Part shown: in pieces, positions 33,053-40,435 of the stretch
Position numbering within the stretch: position 1 is the first letter of the stretch
Layout: each line of letters starts with the position of its first letter
Source: JAXHUK01 sp034189725
GTDB lineage: Bacteria; Chloroflexota; Dehalococcoidia; SZUA-161
Assembly (NCBI GenBank): GCA_034189725.1
Contig: JAXHUK010000026.1
Span: 1-40,435 of the forward strand
DNA: 40,435 nt
Direction of reading: 5' to 3'
Made by a program: the position numbers and the translations under genes
Notes under the pieces: generated by a model
The model's database searches: none
The model's input: only the letters and a program-made list of their open reading frames with translations
Told to the model about the DNA's origin: nothing

Positions 33053-33730
33053 CTATCGTTTTTCTGCTTGTCGAGGCTCACTACTATCTTCATTGCTCGA
33101 TGGATCAACCGTTTTACCGCCAAAAAAGCGGGACAGTATACTAGTAACCCCTTTCACAGAACCTTGCGAGGTTTCCTCTTTATTCATAGCAATCTCTTCC
33201 TGGCACGGCTGACGTACAGATTGCAACTCGGCCATAACCGCCTCCTCACGTAAGCGGGCCTCAGAAACTTCAGCATGATACTTCTGTATCTGGCCTTCTT
33301 GCCTCTCAATCTTTTGCTCCAAACGAAGCTGGTATTCCTTATTCTGCATTAATAGTCTCCGTCTTTCCAAAGCCCTTTCCACTCTTAACGCAAGATCATC
33401 GAGATTAAACGGTTTCGGTAAATAATCATAAGCACCAAGCTTCATAGCTTCGACAGCAATCTGCAAGTCAGCAACCGCAGTCAACATAACAACAGCAGTA
33501 TCAGGATGATCAGTCACTATTTTAGGCAGCGTCTCTATCCCCGATAGCCCCGGCATCTTGATATCCATAATCACCAATTCGAAGTCCTTCATGAAGGCCT
33601 TCCAAATAGCCTCTCTACCATCAGATGCACACTCACAGCTATACCCTTCTGCCTGTAATTTGCGTGATAGTATATCCCTTATCGGCTCTTCATCATCAAC
33701 TATCAATATTTTTCCTCTCGATTGGCTCAT
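33053..33730 (-). CDS. Response regulator with receiver and coiled-coil tail
   Basis: A 225-residue protein. The receiver domain (residues 6-120) has D12-D13, phosphoacceptor D56 (LVIMDIKMPG), T in VMLTAVAD and K in LPKPFNLDD. Residues about 125-180 form a coiled coil (ERRRLLMQNKEYQLRLEQKIERQEGQIQKY). The tail is polar and has no DNA-binding or enzyme domain. It lies 26 bp downstream of the large PAS kinase gene and is its likely partner. Its receiver domain is closely related to that of the hybrid kinase starting at 38539. It may act by protein contact rather than as a transcription factor. Confidence 0.88.
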   Translation of the reverse strand: MSQSRGKILIVDDEEPIRDILSRKLQAEGYSCECASDGREAIWKAFMKDFELVIMDIKMPGLSGIETLPKIVTDHPDTAVVMLTAVADLQIAVEAMKLGAYDYLPKPFNLDDLALRVERALERRRLLMQNKEYQLRLEQKIERQEGQIQKYHAEVSEARLREEAVMAELQSVRQPCQEEIAMNKEETSQGSVKGVTSILSRFFGGKTVDPSSNEDSSEPRQAEKR

Positions 33731-33756
33731 TCTATCCTCCTGTAACGTGAACCACC

Positions 33757-36700
33757 TCAGACCGCTCGGACTATGCGCTGTTCTCCCAAAACCAGGGGAA
33801 TATCTACAACAAAGGTTGCCCCTTTGCCTAGTTTGCTCCTCGCATATATATGACCACCATGCTCCTGGATAATCCCAAAACAGATACTGAGCCCCAGACC
33901 TGTCCCCTTCCCCACCTCCTTGGTGGTAAAGAAGGGATCGAATATTCTATCTCGGTCATCCTCCGATATGCCCGGACCATCATCGGCAAAGGTCACGCGT
34001 ATCATCTTGCTCATCTTCTGGGTTTTGATGGAGAGCTTGCCTCTCTCCCGGAACTCAGTGATCGCCTGTTCAGCATTGGTGATAATGTTGACAAAGACCT
34101 GCTGCATCTGATGGAAATCGGCCATTATCATTGGTAGCTCAGGATCCAGTTCCGTCATCATCTCGATATTTTTACCTCTAAGACGGTACGAGTGAAGTTC
34201 CAGACTCTCCAGAATTGCTTCATTTATCGAGATGAGGCGTTTATTGGGTTTCTCTCTACGGGCAAAGGAAAGTAACTTGCCGGTGATCTTAGTAGTACGC
34301 TGAGCCTCTCTGTAGATTATATTCACATCTCGCTTTATAGACTCATCCACATCATCCCTCGCGGTTAAAAACTGAGCGAATGCTTGTACCGCAGTAAGCG
34401 GATTATTCAACTCATGCGCGACACCTGCGGCCAGCTCACCAACGGCAGCCAATCGCCCTGCAAGTTGTAACTGCTCTTCCAGCCGCTGTCTCTCTTCCTC
34501 GGCCTCTCTGCGTTCAGTGATATCACGTGTCACTCCCAACATCCCAACGGGCTTGTTCGCTTCATTGCGCAGAAGCGTTACTTTTACTTCAGTCCAGATC
34601 GTTGAACCATCTTTGCGAAACTGCTCCACCTCTAGCACACGCGACCTGAACAGGTCCTTATCTTTCATCTTTTCTATGGCGGCTTCTTCTGCAAGAACCT
34701 TCAGGGCATCTTCAAGTGATCCCGGGGGCAGCATTCCCTCTAACCTTAACGCCAACGCCTCTTCAACACTGTAACCCAACAAACGTGTAATCGAGGGGCT
34801 AAAATAGGTAAATCGCAATTTCATATCACAGATCCATATCACATCTGTCACATTCTCGGCAAGCAAACGGTAGTGCGCCTCACTTTCCTGCAAAGCCTGC
34901 TCAGCCTGCTTTCTCTCGGTAATATTGCGGAAATTGACAATTATGCCATCAACCTTTTTCTCATTGAGCAGATTACTTCCAACACTCTCGATCACCCGCC
35001 ATGTACCATCTTTATGCAAAAAACGGCCTTCCGTGGTTACGGCCCGCCCTGGACTATAGGCAAATCCACGGAAAACGCTCCTAAACAACTTTATATCGTC
35101 CGCATGAAGTAATTCAATCACTACTCTGCCAATTAATTCCTCAGCTTTATAACCCAGTACTCGTTCGACAGATGAACTGACATAGCGGACGATCCCCTTA
35201 TCGTTTAAAATCGCAATAGCATCCAGAGAGTTCTCAATAAGCGCCCGGAAATACTCCTCGCTTTCCTTCAGCGCCTCCTCCGCCCGCTTGCGCTCTGTGA
35301 TATCTCGGGCGATTCCAATGAACTCAACTTTTTCTCCCTGTCTAACCCTGTGAAGGGTTACTTCAACAAACGCAATCGTCCCATCTGGCTTATTAAGCTC
35401 AATCACCTCTCTATCGGGGTCCATTCCCCCAGCGCTAACCTCTACCATCTGCAACGCCTTCGCCAGATGGCACGGAGAAATGATGCCGAGGTTCTGAAAA
35501 CCACTCCCAAGTACTTTTTCTCTCTTATATCCAATCATGGCTTCCGTCGCTTCGTTTATATACAATATCATCCCGTCAGAATCGCAGACAAATATAGATT
35601 CAGGGCTATTCTCCATATAGGTCTTCAGCTTTTCCTCTGACTCTCGAAGCGCTTGCTCCGCCTGCATACGTACCACTGCTTTGCCAATCTGGATAGCCAT
35701 AATCTCAAGCGCCTCACGCGCAAACATCGGCAACTCGTCTATCGTATAGGATGCAGCGTTTAGAGAGCCAACAACCCTATCCTCATCAAATACCGGAATG
35801 ATACTGATAGCGCGCAATCCCTCTTGTCGCTCAGCCTCGGCCATATTGACATCCAGATTATCATGCCTGGTATGAACTGGTTTGCCCTCGTTAACCAGAC
35901 GTGCATTGTCCGAATCTGCACTAAAGCGCGTTGCGGCGTCTACAAAAGCAGCAGGTAATCCTTTATGAAATACGAGTTCGAAATCCCCCGATGTCCTGTC
36001 AACAAGATAGATACCGCCGCAATCCATATCCGAAACATCAAGAGCTGCCTCCAGACAAAGACGTAGTCCGTCACTAAGCCCACTTGCAGTATTAAGTGAC
36101 ATATCCAGATCGCGTTGCACCTGAATCAAATGCTCCGCCCTCTTGCGCTCTGTCACATCGTGCAAGTTGATTACAATACCTTCCACAGCCGGATTATTGA
36201 GCAAATTGTTCCCATTCACTTCAAGAGTACGCCACGAACCATCTCTGTGCATAATACGCGCCTCTACGTGTATAACAGCATCTTCATTGTGAACTAACTG
36301 CGTAAATCTGGTGGTTGCCACATGAAGATCATCCGGATGAACATGTTCAAATATACTGCAGCCCAAGCGTTCCTCCGGTATAAATCCCAGCATACGTACT
36401 ATGGACGGGCTTTCGTAAAGTATGTGCCCTTCGGTGTCTACAAAGAGCGTGGCATCCCATGAGTTCTCAATGAGTGCACGGAAATACTGCTCCTGTCGAT
36501 GCAATTTACTCTCCGCCTTCTTGCGCTCAGTGATGTCCTGAATTATGACTATCTCTCCAAGTATCTTCCCATTTGGCCCTTTGATCCCTGATGCCGAATA
36601 GGTACAAGGTACCTTCTCCCCTCTACCATTCACCAGCTCCAATTCCATAGCTGACACTGATATACCAGTTTGTAGACGATTTTTCGATCGTTCCAGGGCT

Positions 36701-37845
36701 ACAGGTTCAAACTCCGACGACAGCCGACCATACTCCTTAATAAGCGTTTCCAAAGACTTCCCCAGTATATCGTCTGGTGTTACTCCATAGAACTTGCAGA
36801 ATGCCTCATTGACATAACTGAAGGTAGTGTCAGGATTGATGGTGAGCACTATATCAGGCACACTATCCATAATGGATTCAGTATACGCTTTCTCCTGTAA
36901 CAACCGCTCCTCAGTTTGCTTGCGCTCAAGAGCATTACTGATGATTCCTGAAACGACGCGAAGCAATGACATCTCAGCATCGCCCCATCCCCCGGTTTCC
37001 GTGACATTATCCAGCCCGATGATTCCCACCAACCTGCCATCATTATGTATCGGCAACATCAAGATCGACTTGATATCCTGCTTCTCAAGCATTACCCTCT
37101 CAAGATCCGCCTCATCGGGTAATTTGGAGACATCCTTAATATGAATCACTCCATTTTCATATATCCCTTCTTGTAACCAGGTAAACACCTCTGTGGGAAT
37201 GCCCTTGAGGTTCTCAATTTGCGCACTTACGCCTTCAGCACACCATTCATGAGTATTGTCTACCGTTATGCCATCTTCATTTATAAGAAACACATAAGAA
37301 CGGCCTGCCCCGCTCAATACGCCGATGTCGGCAAGCGAAGCATTGATAGCACCATCAATATCCGTGATACCAGTGAACCGGGTGGAGATGCGGGAAACGG
37401 TCTCTTCAAATTTTAGCTTATGCCGAATGACCATTTCGGCTATTTTTTGCTCTGAGACGTCACTGGCTATCACTCCGAGACCGTTATCTATCTTGAATGC
37501 CTTGAGATTCACGTAGAATGTAGGAAACTCCAGATTGGGAAGAATGTTGTCAACGGCAAATGGCCTGCCGGTTTTGATAACGTCGAGTAATCTACCATGC
37601 AATCCCGACTGTTTAACAGCAGGAATTATGTCAACCATATTCTTTCCAACGAGGTCTTCCCTCCTTACCTTAAACAATCTCTCAGCTGCAGAATTTATAC
37701 TTATGAAGTCAAGGTGCTCATCCAGTAAACCGAACGCATCCATAGATGATTCCATGAAGTAGCTGAATCTGGGCTTTAGCCTGTTCGCCAGTTGAGTCAA
37801 AGGTCGTGGAAATTCATTGAGTACGGTTTTGCTTCTTTCTGCCAT
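33757..37845 (-). CDS. Multi-PAS/GAF cytoplasmic sensor histidine kinase
   Basis: A very large soluble histidine kinase (about 1362 residues). Order of domains, approximate: PAS (30-140), GAF (145-315), PAS (320-445), PAS (450-570), GAF (575-735), PAS (740-860), PAS (865-985), PAS (990-1110), coiled coil, HisKA with H1144 (GVAHELNNPLTA) and ATPase domain (NIITNAEQAI N box; DDGPGISEDD; GTGLGLSICFGI). PAS units end with the DITERK(R/K)AE linker. No membrane segment is seen, so it senses an internal signal such as redox, light or small ligands. ATG 37845 is preferred for a ribosome site (GAAGGGA). It is encoded behind the HTH gene, overlapping its end by about 30 bases, and before the receiver protein. 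Confidence 0.93.
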   Translation of the reverse strand: MAERSKTVLNEFPRPLTQLANRLKPRFSYFMESSMDAFGLLDEHLDFISINSAAERLFKVRREDLVGKNMVDIIPAVKQSGLHGRLLDVIKTGRPFAVDNILPNLEFPTFYVNLKAFKIDNGLGVIASDVSEQKIAEMVIRHKLKFEETVSRISTRFTGITDIDGAINASLADIGVLSGAGRSYVFLINEDGITVDNTHEWCAEGVSAQIENLKGIPTEVFTWLQEGIYENGVIHIKDVSKLPDEADLERVMLEKQDIKSILMLPIHNDGRLVGIIGLDNVTETGGWGDAEMSLLRVVSGIISNALERKQTEERLLQEKAYTESIMDSVPDIVLTINPDTTFSYVNEAFCKFYGVTPDDILGKSLETLIKEYGRLSSEFEPVALERSKNRLQTGISVSAMELELVNGRGEKVPCTYSASGIKGPNGKILGEIVIIQDITERKKAESKLHRQEQYFRALIENSWDATLFVDTEGHILYESPSIVRMLGFIPEERLGCSIFEHVHPDDLHVATTRFTQLVHNEDAVIHVEARIMHRDGSWRTLEVNGNNLLNNPAVEGIVINLHDVTERKRAEHLIQVQRDLDMSLNTASGLSDGLRLCLEAALDVSDMDCGGIYLVDRTSGDFELVFHKGLPAAFVDAATRFSADSDNARLVNEGKPVHTRHDNLDVNMAEAERQEGLRAISIIPVFDEDRVVGSLNAASYTIDELPMFAREALEIMAIQIGKAVVRMQAEQALRESEEKLKTYMENSPESIFVCDSDGMILYINEATEAMIGYKREKVLGSGFQNLGIISPCHLAKALQMVEVSAGGMDPDREVIELNKPDGTIAFVEVTLHRVRQGEKVEFIGIARDITERKRAEEALKESEEYFRALIENSLDAIAILNDKGIVRYVSSSVERVLGYKAEELIGRVVIELLHADDIKLFRSVFRGFAYSPGRAVTTEGRFLHKDGTWRVIESVGSNLLNEKKVDGIIVNFRNITERKQAEQALQESEAHYRLLAENVTDVIWICDMKLRFTYFSPSITRLLGYSVEEALALRLEGMLPPGSLEDALKVLAEEAAIEKMKDKDLFRSRVLEVEQFRKDGSTIWTEVKVTLLRNEANKPVGMLGVTRDITERREAEEERQRLEEQLQLAGRLAAVGELAAGVAHELNNPLTAVQAFAQFLTARDDVDESIKRDVNIIYREAQRTTKITGKLLSFARREKPNKRLISINEAILESLELHSYRLRGKNIEMMTELDPELPMIMADFHQMQQVFVNIITNAEQAITEFRERGKLSIKTQKMSKMIRVTFADDGPGISEDDRDRIFDPFFTTKEVGKGTGLGLSICFGIIQEHGGHIYARSKLGKGATFVVDIPLVLGEQRIVRAV

Positions 37846-38128
37846 GTTCTGCATCCCTTCGTGATGTAATATGTTCGTTCACCCTTGTACCTACAGGAAT
37901 TTTTATACCCTCAACGTCCGAGTATGAACTACTGGTAGATTCATCCAGAAAGCGCAGAACATCCTCGGATTGGTACCTCCTGTCACCTCGGGATCCGACA
38001 CGGTAGAATTTCAGCATTCCCTTATCGCTCCAACGCCTCACAGTACATATGCTTACCTGCAAGAAGTCAGCCACCTGGCGCGTCGTCAACATACTGTCGA
38101 GCGATGTCTTGTTAACAGTCTGCTTCAC
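37814..38128 (-). CDS. Excisionase-type helix-turn-helix protein before the PAS kinase
   Basis: A 104-residue DNA-binding protein with MLTTRQVADFLQVSICTVRRWSDKGMLKFYRVGSRGDRRYQ, a MerR/excisionase HTH, then SEDVLRFLDESTSS. It is a clear paralogue of the protein at 28451-28759 (shared VADFL-V, VRRWS-G, Y-VG-RGD-RY). A GTG at 38128 is preferred: GGGAGGTGA lies eight bases upstream; a GTG at 38137 overlaps the ribosome site. Its 3' end overlaps the kinase gene. The promoter region holds three TAGTACT boxes. It may regulate this signalling unit and perhaps the archaellum locus. Confidence 0.82.
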   Translation of the reverse strand: MKQTVNKTSLDSMLTTRQVADFLQVSICTVRRWSDKGMLKFYRVGSRGDRRYQSEDVLRFLDESTSSSYSDVEGIKIPVGTRVNEHITSRRDAEHGRKKQNRTQ

Positions 38129-38137
38129 CAATCTCAC

Positions 38138-38538
38138 CTCCCATATTTATAACGAACTAGTGGATACCTACAATAACCTATCAAACATTAGCACACGTCA
38201 TATCATGTACACAATAGTACTTTTTTACTGTTACCACCAATCAATAGTACTTAAGGGTCATTCTCATGCTGTATTCTTATATCCCGCTTCTGTGTTACAT
38301 ATCCTTTTCAAATTAGTACTATTTTCTCATTCCATAGACAACACAAGGGTTATTGATAACCTACTCTAAGCTCTGCTAAGCTGCATTTAGGGTACAAATA
38401 TTCCCTGTATAGCAGAATAGGGCAGTCAACCAGCTCGTATGCTCATTTTATTTTAGATAACGGGCATTAGTGATCGAAACCTGTAACAAGGCACGTTGCT
38501 GTTCTCGATAAACTAATCTGTATCAAGAGAGAGGCAGA
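38138..38538. promoter_or_regulatory. Divergent regulatory region with TAGTACT boxes
   Basis: The 400-bp AT-rich gap between the HTH/PAS-kinase unit and the hybrid kinase holds TAGTACT at 38215-38221, 38245-38251 and 38314-38320. The first two share CAATAGTACTT and are exactly 30 bp apart, about three helical turns. The same heptamer occurs twice next to the other HTH gene. It could be an operator array for the excisionase-type proteins. No gene in it. Confidence 0.45.
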
Positions 38539-40435
38539 ATGACCGAATCCAGAGGAACCATATTGATCGTGGATGATGAGGAATCGATCAGGGAAGGTAT
38601 TTCGGCAAAATTGCGTTTGGAAGGCTTCAGTTGTGTGACCGCAGCCGACGGCAAAAAAGCCCTGGAAACCGCGTCCACGCAAGATTTCGATATAGTCTTA
38701 CTTGACGTAAAGATGCCCGGCATGTCCGGGCTTGATGTGCTTCCGCGAATCGTCACCGACTATCCCGATACCGCTGTGATTATGCTCAGTGCAATGGTTG
38801 ACACCGAATCGGCTGTCGAGGCCATGAGGTTAGGGGCATACGACTATATTACCAAACCTGTGGCTCTCACCACCCTGACTATGCGGATAGAGAACACTCT
38901 GGAACGTAGAGGATTATCATTAGAAAGGAGAAGCTACCAACGCCGCTGGGCTGACATTGTACTCCAGCAAAGCGAAAAAACGTACAGGAGTCTCTTCGAA
39001 TACGCACTTGACAGCATGGCTGTTGTTAATCCCGACGACATGAGAGTTCTCCTATGCAATCAATCCTGTGCCAGATTATATGGATTCGCTTCTCCTGACG
39101 AAGTAATCGGATTGAGTGTATTCCACTTCGTGCATCCCAATAATAGAGAGCAGTTTCTCAGTGTTATCGAAGAAGTGCTACACAAGCGACCAAGCGATAC
39201 ATCCAGCAGCGACACGCATCAGACATATGAATCACTGTCAATGAACAATAGTGGCCAGGAGATGTGGATAAAAACTGCCGCTATAAAAGTAGATTATCAG
39301 GGAAGCCCAGCAGTATTGATCTCAGCTTGCGACATCACCGACCGTAAACGTGCAGAGGATGAGACCATCCGCACCATCAACTACCTTGATGCAATCATCA
39401 ACTCGGCCACTGATTTCTATATCGCTACATCCGACCTCAAAGGATCTATAACGTCCTGGAATAAGGGCGCTGAGCTCATTATGGGGTATGCTGCTGACGA
39501 GGTTGTGGGCAAGATGAATGTTTCACAACTGGTATCACAAGAGGCAGTGGCATCAGGAGTCTTAGGAAAAGGGGCAAAAAACCTCCTGAAACAGGGTAGT
39601 ATTACGGTTGAGACAGAATTCTCGAGGAAGGACGGGCAAGTATTCCCGGCACTCCTCAACGTGACGCAACTTAAAGACGGGCATGGTACCATCATGGGAA
39701 CGCTGGCAATTGTGCAGGATATCACCGAGTACAAACATGCAGAAAACAAGCTGCGACAAGAGAAAGCATACACAGAATCCGTCGTGAGCAGTATACCCGA
39801 GATGGTCATTACCATTGATGCCAACAGGAATGTCACATACGTCAACGATGCATTCGCTCACTTCTTGGGAGTAGACCTAAAGGTCCTCAAGGGAAGACAA
39901 GTAGATCAACTAATCACAGAGTTTAATCTAATCCCACCAGAGTCAGCAGCTATAATTATTGAGAGGATAAAACAGCGCCTGCAAACCGGTGATCAAATCA
40001 GCAGCGTGGAACTGGAGATGCAAAACAGCGAAGGTGAAAAGGTCCCGGTAACCTATTCGGCATCAGGGATCAAAGGCCGTGATGGCGAGGTGTTAGGCGA
40101 GGTAGTCATCATCCAGGACATTACCGAGCGCAAGAAAACAGAGATAGAAAGAGAAGGCCTGCTGAACGAACTGGAAATGTCCAATGGAAAACTGAAACAG
40201 TCAAATCAGGAGCTTCAGGATTTCGTCTACATTGCCTCCCATGACCTGAGAGAGCCTCTACGCAAAATATCATCCTTTGGCGGGATTCTCGTCAAATCGC
40301 TGGAGGGCAAATTGGATGAAGACCAGCAAGAAAACTTTAGCTATATGATAAACGGGGCTAACCGCATGCAACAGATGATCGATGCTCTCTTGCTCTACTC
40401 TCGAATTACCACTAGAGCCAAACCATTCAGCATTG
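38539..40435 (+). CDS. REC-PAS-PAS-PAS hybrid histidine kinase (partial, cut by window end)
   Basis: The frame is open from ATG 38539 (GAGAGG just before) to the last base, 632 residues. A receiver domain (residues 6-120; D12-D13, D56 in IVLLDVKMPG, K in ITKPVAL) comes first, followed by PAS A (about 145-275), PAS B (280-400), PAS C (405-535), a coiled linker (ELEMSNGKLKQSNQELQDF) and HisKA with H568 (YIASHDLREPLRKISSF). The ATPase domain must lie beyond the edge. The receiver domain is a paralogue of 33053-33730, and PAS C, ending GEVVIIQDITERKK, is a close paralogue of a PAS unit in the large kinase. It diverges from that unit and shares the regulatory gap. Confidence 0.92.
   Translation, partial: MTESRGTILIVDDEESIREGISAKLRLEGFSCVTAADGKKALETASTQDFDIVLLDVKMPGMSGLDVLPRIVTDYPDTAVIMLSAMVDTESAVEAMRLGAYDYITKPVALTTLTMRIENTLERRGLSLERRSYQRRWADIVLQQSEKTYRSLFEYALDSMAVVNPDDMRVLLCNQSCARLYGFASPDEVIGLSVFHFVHPNNREQFLSVIEEVLHKRPSDTSSSDTHQTYESLSMNNSGQEMWIKTAAIKVDYQGSPAVLISACDITDRKRAEDETIRTINYLDAIINSATDFYIATSDLKGSITSWNKGAELIMGYAADEVVGKMNVSQLVSQEAVASGVLGKGAKNLLKQGSITVETEFSRKDGQVFPALLNVTQLKDGHGTIMGTLAIVQDITEYKHAENKLRQEKAYTESVVSSIPEMVITIDANRNVTYVNDAFAHFLGVDLKVLKGRQVDQLITEFNLIPPESAAIIIERIKQRLQTGDQISSVELEMQNSEGEKVPVTYSASGIKGRDGEVLGEVVIIQDITERKKTEIEREGLLNELEMSNGKLKQSNQELQDFVYIASHDLREPLRKISSFGGILVKSLEGKLDEDQQENFSYMINGANRMQQMIDALLLYSRITTRAKPFSI

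Overview
The window reads as a chromosomal segment of a bacterium, most likely a Chloroflexota member of the Dehalococcoidia type. This is an inference from a mixture of bacterial housekeeping genes (lipB-lipA, mutS, an RsuA/RluB pseudouridine synthase), bacterial two-component systems and MacAB-type export genes with an archaellum-type gene cluster, a combination reported for some Chloroflexota. No rRNA or tRNA was seen, so the taxonomic call rests on gene content only.

Layout. 1-2051 (+): end of lipB, lipA and a CDF metal exporter. 2052-3197: a DUF433/DUF5615 toxin-antitoxin pair lying between what look like the first and last codons of a destroyed Eco57I-like restriction-modification gene. 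3238-5024 (-): a two-gene ABC exporter. 5025-7952: an envelope-type sensor kinase/OmpR regulator pair flanked by palindromic intergenic repeats. 7953-13136 (-): two secreted proteins and a MacA/MacB-type export operon; the two transcription units share an identical 27-bp element about 80 bp before their first start codons. 13249-16264 (+): a small defence-type segment, an AAA ATPase/TOPRIM-like protein bracketed by a direct repeat and followed by a HicBA module. 16415-18991 (+): mutS with a strong hairpin after it. 19170-20383: a MarR regulator and a divergent small membrane protein.

20431-28759 (-) is the most striking part: an archaellum locus in the order HTH regulator - archaellin (ArlB/FlaB) - ArlD/E-like coiled-coil protein - two ArlF/ArlG-like stator proteins - ArlH - ArlI - ArlJ - repeat protein. 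Archaellin has a class III signal peptide, ArlH and ArlI have intact Walker motifs, and genes are tightly packed or overlapping, so the machine looks functional. An 11-bp-stem hairpin lies just after the archaellin gene and may allow the filament subunit to be made in excess. No class III signal peptidase, CheF or chemotaxis genes are in the window.

28760-29692 holds decayed coding fragments and no intact gene. 29693-32929 (+) carries a large DUF3160 lipoprotein and the pseudouridine synthase. 33053-38137 (-) is a REC-coiled-coil response regulator, a 1.36-kb-residue-scale multi-PAS/GAF histidine kinase and a second small excisionase-like HTH protein that is a paralogue of the one at the head of the archaellum locus. 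Diverging from it, 38539 to the window end (+) is a REC-PAS-PAS-PAS-HisKA hybrid kinase, cut by the edge. The paralogous HTH proteins, and TAGTACT boxes near both of them, suggest that the signalling cluster and the archaellum locus are regulated together; this is an inference.
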